Of a stretch of 18,062 nucleotides of DNA, positions 14,993-18,062 are shown piece by piece. Both the position numbers and the translations under genes were made by a program. Under the pieces are notes generated by a model. It ran no database searches. It was not told where the DNA came from and saw only the letters and a program-made list of their open reading frames with translations. Positions within the stretch are counted from its first letter, which is position 1. Every line of letters begins with the position of its first letter. This DNA is from Alistipes sp. UBA928 (lineage in GTDB: Bacteria; Bacteroidota; Bacteroidia; Bacteroidales; Rikenellaceae): NCBI GenBank assembly GCA_002293665.1, contig DBDQ01000060.1:1-18062 (forward strand), given 5' to 3'.

Positions 14993-16462
14993 ATGAAAGA
15001 AACCATACCTAAAACGCCCTCCGTGCTGCTGTCGACGGTGCCTGTCGCGGTGCTTGTTGTGTTGTTGTTCTTCACGATTCGGGTTTTCGGATCGGATGCG
15101 CTGGGCGGGCCGAGCCAGATAGTACTGCTCGTCGCCACGGCGGTGTGTGCGCTTATAGCCGTCGTGCGCTGCGGGGTGAGGTGGAGTGCGATAGAACGGG
15201 CAGTGTCGGCGAATATTCGCACAACCGGGGTGCCGATAGTGATACTGCTGATGATAGGCGCGCTGTCGGGAAGCTGGATGATAAGCGGCGTCGTACCGAC
15301 ACTTATTTACTACGGGTTGAAGATACTTCATCCGGCGGTGTTTCTGGTGTCGTGCTGCGTGATCTGCTGTCTGGTGTCAGTGATGACGGGCAGTTCATGG
15401 ACGACGGTCGCCACGATCGGTGTGGCGTTGATGGGCATAGGCACCGCGCAGGGTTTTTCCGCCGGATGGGTGGCGGGAGCGATCATCTCGGGCTCATACT
15501 TCGGCGACAAAATTTCGCCCCTGTCCGACACCACAGTGCTGGCGGCGTCGGTGACCGGTACTCCGCTCTTTACCCACATAAAGTATCTGATGACTACCAC
15601 AGTGCCGTCGATCGGCATCACGCTCGTTATATTCACCGTGGCGGGACTTACCAGAGGTGCGGGTGCGGAGACGGCGGGACAGGCCACGGAGTTGTCGGCG
15701 GTGCTCGCGGAAAGTTTCGACATCACTCCCTGGGTGCTCACAGTGCCTGTCGTGACGGGGGTGATGATCGCCCGCAGGGTGCCGGCGGTTATCACGCTGT
15801 TTGTGTCGGCGCTGTTGGCGGGGGTGTTTGCCGTGATCTTTCAGCCGGGGCTGCTCGTGGAGATCGCGGGCGGCGGGGACGGATCGGGCGCAGGGGCGGG
15901 GGCGATATTCCGAGGGCTTGTGACCACGTTGGCGGGTGCGACTCAGATCGAAACGGGGAATGCAATGGTGAACGATCTTGTGGCGACAGGTGGCATGGCG
16001 GGGATGCTCGATACGATATGGCTTATTTTGTGCGCGATGTGTTTCGGCGGTGCGATGATCGCGAGCGGCATGCTGCAAAGCCTCTCGTCGGTGTTCGTGC
16101 GGGCTGTGAAGCGGCGTGTGGGGTTGGTGGCCTCGACGGCGGCCACCGGGCTTGTGCTCAACGTCACCGTGGCCGACCAATATATGTCGATCATACTTTT
16201 GAGTAACCTGTTTGGCGACGTCTACAAAAAACAGGGCTATGAGAGCAAGTTATTGAGCCGGACGGCTGAGGATTCGATCACCGTCACTTCGGTCTTAATA
16301 CCGTGGAACTCGTGCGGGATGACGCAGGCGACTATTCTGGGTGTGCCTACCCTAACCTATCTGCCATATTGCTTTTTCAATATCATCTCTCCCATTATGA
16401 CAATACTTGTGGCAGCGATCGGCCACCGGATCCGGAAACCCGCTCGATCCGGTCGAGAGTAA
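14993..16462 (+). CDS. nhaC: NhaC-family Na+/H+ antiporter-like membrane transporter
   Basis: This 489-residue polytopic membrane protein has about 11 hydrophobic segments. Family hallmarks are MTGSSWTTVATIGVALMGIG and GSYFGDKISPLSDTTVLAA, followed in the second half by LAGATQIETGNAMVND and a VADQYMSIILLSNLF segment. NhaC proteins exchange sodium for protons, but relatives carry malate/lactate or amino acids, so the substrate is tentative. I start at MKETIPKTPSV; an upstream in-frame ATG would swallow the promoter. The C-terminus (AAIGHRIRKPARSGRE) overlaps the end of the opposing helicase-nuclease gene by 68 bases, a tail-to-tail overlap. The gene has its own promoter and no downstream partner. 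Confidence 0.9.
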   Translation: MKETIPKTPSVLLSTVPVAVLVVLLFFTIRVFGSDALGGPSQIVLLVATAVCALIAVVRCGVRWSAIERAVSANIRTTGVPIVILLMIGALSGSWMISGVVPTLIYYGLKILHPAVFLVSCCVICCLVSVMTGSSWTTVATIGVALMGIGTAQGFSAGWVAGAIISGSYFGDKISPLSDTTVLAASVTGTPLFTHIKYLMTTTVPSIGITLVIFTVAGLTRGAGAETAGQATELSAVLAESFDITPWVLTVPVVTGVMIARRVPAVITLFVSALLAGVFAVIFQPGLLVEIAGGGDGSGAGAGAIFRGLVTTLAGATQIETGNAMVNDLVATGGMAGMLDTIWLILCAMCFGGAMIASGMLQSLSSVFVRAVKRRVGLVASTAATGLVLNVTVADQYMSIILLSNLFGDVYKKQGYESKLLSRTAEDSITVTSVLIPWNSCGMTQATILGVPTLTYLPYCFFNIISPIMTILVAAIGHRIRKPARSGRE

Positions 16463-18062
16463 CGTACCACAGGTAGGACTCGATGTCGGTGTAGCCCATG
16501 CTTTGGAGAAGGCTGGTGTAGTCGCGGAGCTGGGCGGCGTGTTCTGGCGGGGTTTTTCTTCCGAATTTGTAATCGACCACAACGACGCGTCCGTCGCGAA
16601 TCATCACGCGGTCGGGGCGGCGGGTGGCGGGGGTGCCCGGTTCACGGATGCTGTGCGGGAGGATTATGTCGCCCTCGTTGCGCACGGTGTGCCAATCGCC
16701 GGAGAACCATTCGGCTACGAGCGGATTGGCGAAGGCGCGGTCGATGATCTTTTGCAGGAGAGTGTGTTCCGCCCCGGAAATGAGGGCGTCGGCGGCCATA
16801 AGGTCGAGTGAGCGGCGGACGTCGGCGGCGGTGGCGGCATGTTCGAAAGCGCGGTGCATCGACACACCCATATCGCGCGGCGAGAGATCGGGCGCCGAGG
16901 CGCCATCCTCAACATATCGGGTGGTGGGAAGGCGAAGGCGCACCTTTGCTCCGGGGCGGCGGGTGGGATAGGTGCGCAGGGGACTGGGAGCAAAGGTATC
17001 CTGCGCGGGGAGGCCGGGGGCGGGTTCGCCCCATTCGGTGAAGTCGGTGGTGATGTTCATCACCTCGCGCAGCAGGTTGCCCACCGTGCCGCGCCCATCG
17101 CGGGGATTGGAAGAGGTCATCAGATGGAGTTCGCGTTCGGCACGGGTGGCCGCGACGTAGAACAGATTCGCGGCGTCGATGTGGGCCAACACCAACTCGC
17201 GGTAGTAGCGCTCAGAGAACCAGGAGCCGGCCATAGCCTCCTTGTAGTTTATGGGCATAGCCGCGGCCTCGTCGAGCCCCTCCCCCCCCGATGCGCGGGA
17301 CCAGAGGACAAGTTGCCGGCCGCGCGTTTCGGGTGCCATAGACCACGACAGCCAGGGCACGATGACGGCTTTATATTCGAGGCCCTTCGACTTGTGGATC
17401 GTAGACACGGTGATCGCGTCGGCCGTCTGCTGCATGGTGATGGAGGCGGAGGCGCCATGTTCGTTCCACCACTTGAGAAATAGCGGGATGTCGGCCACAG
17501 AACGCGATGAAAACGAGGTGATCTGGCCGTGAACGGCCTGGATGTAGGCTATGTCGTCGGTGCGCCGGTCGAGGCCGAAACGCAGCACAGTCTCCTCGAA
17601 TGCCTCCTCGGGCGAAAGGGGGGCGATGCGCGCGAAGAACTCGGAATCGTCGGTCGTTAGCGGCGCGTCGAAGGGGCAGCCGAGCCAGCGGTTGAAGACG
17701 GCTCTCTGGATCGAAGTGTCGGCCGCGCCGCGCGAAAGAGCGCCGATGCCTGCGGCCAGCGAGAGGCAGGCGATGATGAAACGGCTTGCCGACGAGGCTC
17801 CCACGGTGAGTGCTTCGGCCGTAATCACGTCGTAGCGCCAGGGCGAGTCGGGATTGAGGCGTTTGTGCTCGAGCAGCATCTGTGCAACGCGCGCGCCCTG
17901 GGTATTGGAGCGTACCAGCACCGCGATGTCGCCCGCGCGGTAGCCTCTTGACTGAAGCTCCTCGACGCGCGCGATCACCGGAGGGATGTAGTGGCCTTCG
18001 GCGTCGGGGCCGTAGACAGTGAGCGTGACGTAGCCGCCGTCGGCTCCGGGGCGCGGCGTCTG
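16395..18062 (-). CDS. AddA/RecB-like UvrD helicase-nuclease (5' end outside window)
   Basis: The minus-strand frame stays open to base 18062, so the 555 residues seen are the C-terminal half of a longer protein; a GTG at 17978 is an internal valine, not a start. Superfamily 1 helicase motifs are present: a GDIAVLVRSN segment (about 44-53 of the fragment), STIHKSKGLEY (220-230) and NLFYVAATRAERELHLM (299-315). The C-terminus is a RecB-type PD-(D/E)XK nuclease with GVSMH, PDRV, VVVDYKFG and QLRDY motifs, all catalytic positions intact. This layout is that of AddA, which with AddB processes double-strand DNA ends for recombination. The Walker A half should lie to the right of the window, and addB is the expected neighbour there. 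The start cannot be seen. Confidence 0.9.
   Translation of the reverse strand, partial: QTPRPGADGGYVTLTVYGPDAEGHYIPPVIARVEELQSRGYRAGDIAVLVRSNTQGARVAQMLLEHKRLNPDSPWRYDVITAEALTVGASSASRFIIACLSLAAGIGALSRGAADTSIQRAVFNRWLGCPFDAPLTTDDSEFFARIAPLSPEEAFEETVLRFGLDRRTDDIAYIQAVHGQITSFSSRSVADIPLFLKWWNEHGASASITMQQTADAITVSTIHKSKGLEYKAVIVPWLSWSMAPETRGRQLVLWSRASGGEGLDEAAAMPINYKEAMAGSWFSERYYRELVLAHIDAANLFYVAATRAERELHLMTSSNPRDGRGTVGNLLREVMNITTDFTEWGEPAPGLPAQDTFAPSPLRTYPTRRPGAKVRLRLPTTRYVEDGASAPDLSPRDMGVSMHRAFEHAATAADVRRSLDLMAADALISGAEHTLLQKIIDRAFANPLVAEWFSGDWHTVRNEGDIILPHSIREPGTPATRRPDRVMIRDGRVVVVDYKFGRKTPPEHAAQLRDYTSLLQSMGYTDIESYLWYVTLDRIERVSGSGGRSLPQVLS

Noticed and set aside
15145..16206. A 353-residue plus-strand open frame in another frame of the NhaC-like gene
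   Set aside because: The Arg/Gly-rich, non-hydrophobic sequence has no family signal, while the overlapping frame is a clear membrane transporter.
16395..17978. The helicase-nuclease read as a complete 527-residue protein
   Set aside because: The apparent start is a GTG in the middle of an uninterrupted frame that runs to the window edge, and the N-terminal Walker A region is missing, so the gene is partial rather than short.

Overview
The window looks like a chromosomal stretch of a GC-rich Bacteroidales bacterium, possibly Alistipes/Rikenellaceae. This is inferred from protein character, from promoter-like TAnnTTTG boxes, and from start codons that almost all lack a Shine-Dalgarno sequence; no 16S gene is present to confirm it. 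Coding density is high, and no gene-free stretch exceeds about 230 bases. I saw no tRNA, rRNA, CRISPR array, transposase or prophage gene.

Layout, left to right. (1) 1-850: the tail of rpsR (S18) and rplI (L9) on the plus strand, closed by a hairpin shared with the facing gene. (2) 845-3358, minus strand: a DUF4878-like lipoprotein, an AqpZ-type aquaporin, a tiny membrane protein and an ABC ATPase that overlaps it. (3) 3485-6820, plus strand: a promoter and a tight three-gene cassette, namely an exported sugar epimerase/isomerase-fold protein, a Tat-signal Gfo/Idh/MocA oxidoreductase and a DUF1080 (3-keto-glycoside hydrolase family) lipoprotein, ending in a textbook terminator. (4) 6822-11064, minus strand: an apparent pheT - guaA - SGNH hydrolase operon, in which guaA encodes only the synthetase half of GMP synthase. 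(5) 11156-13482, plus strand: an iron-type superoxide dismutase and an AspT/YidE-family transporter. (6) 13483-13547: a palindromic dispersed-repeat-like element, then a lipoprotein serpin on the minus strand. (7) 14993-16462, plus strand: an NhaC-family antiporter whose end overlaps the end of a convergent AddA/RecB-like helicase-nuclease gene, which runs off the right edge.

The most system-like locus is the cassette at 3579-6783. Its enzyme types match the oxidise-at-C3, isomerise, hydrolyse logic of 3-keto-glycoside metabolism, and all three proteins carry export signals, so the chemistry is probably periplasmic. The other points worth following are the single strong Shine-Dalgarno, placed before rplI beside the S18 gene; the long acidic tail on L9; the one-domain GMP synthase; the serpin with a predicted Thr-Ser reactive bond; and the repeat element. 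Most other genes are ordinary housekeeping or envelope genes.
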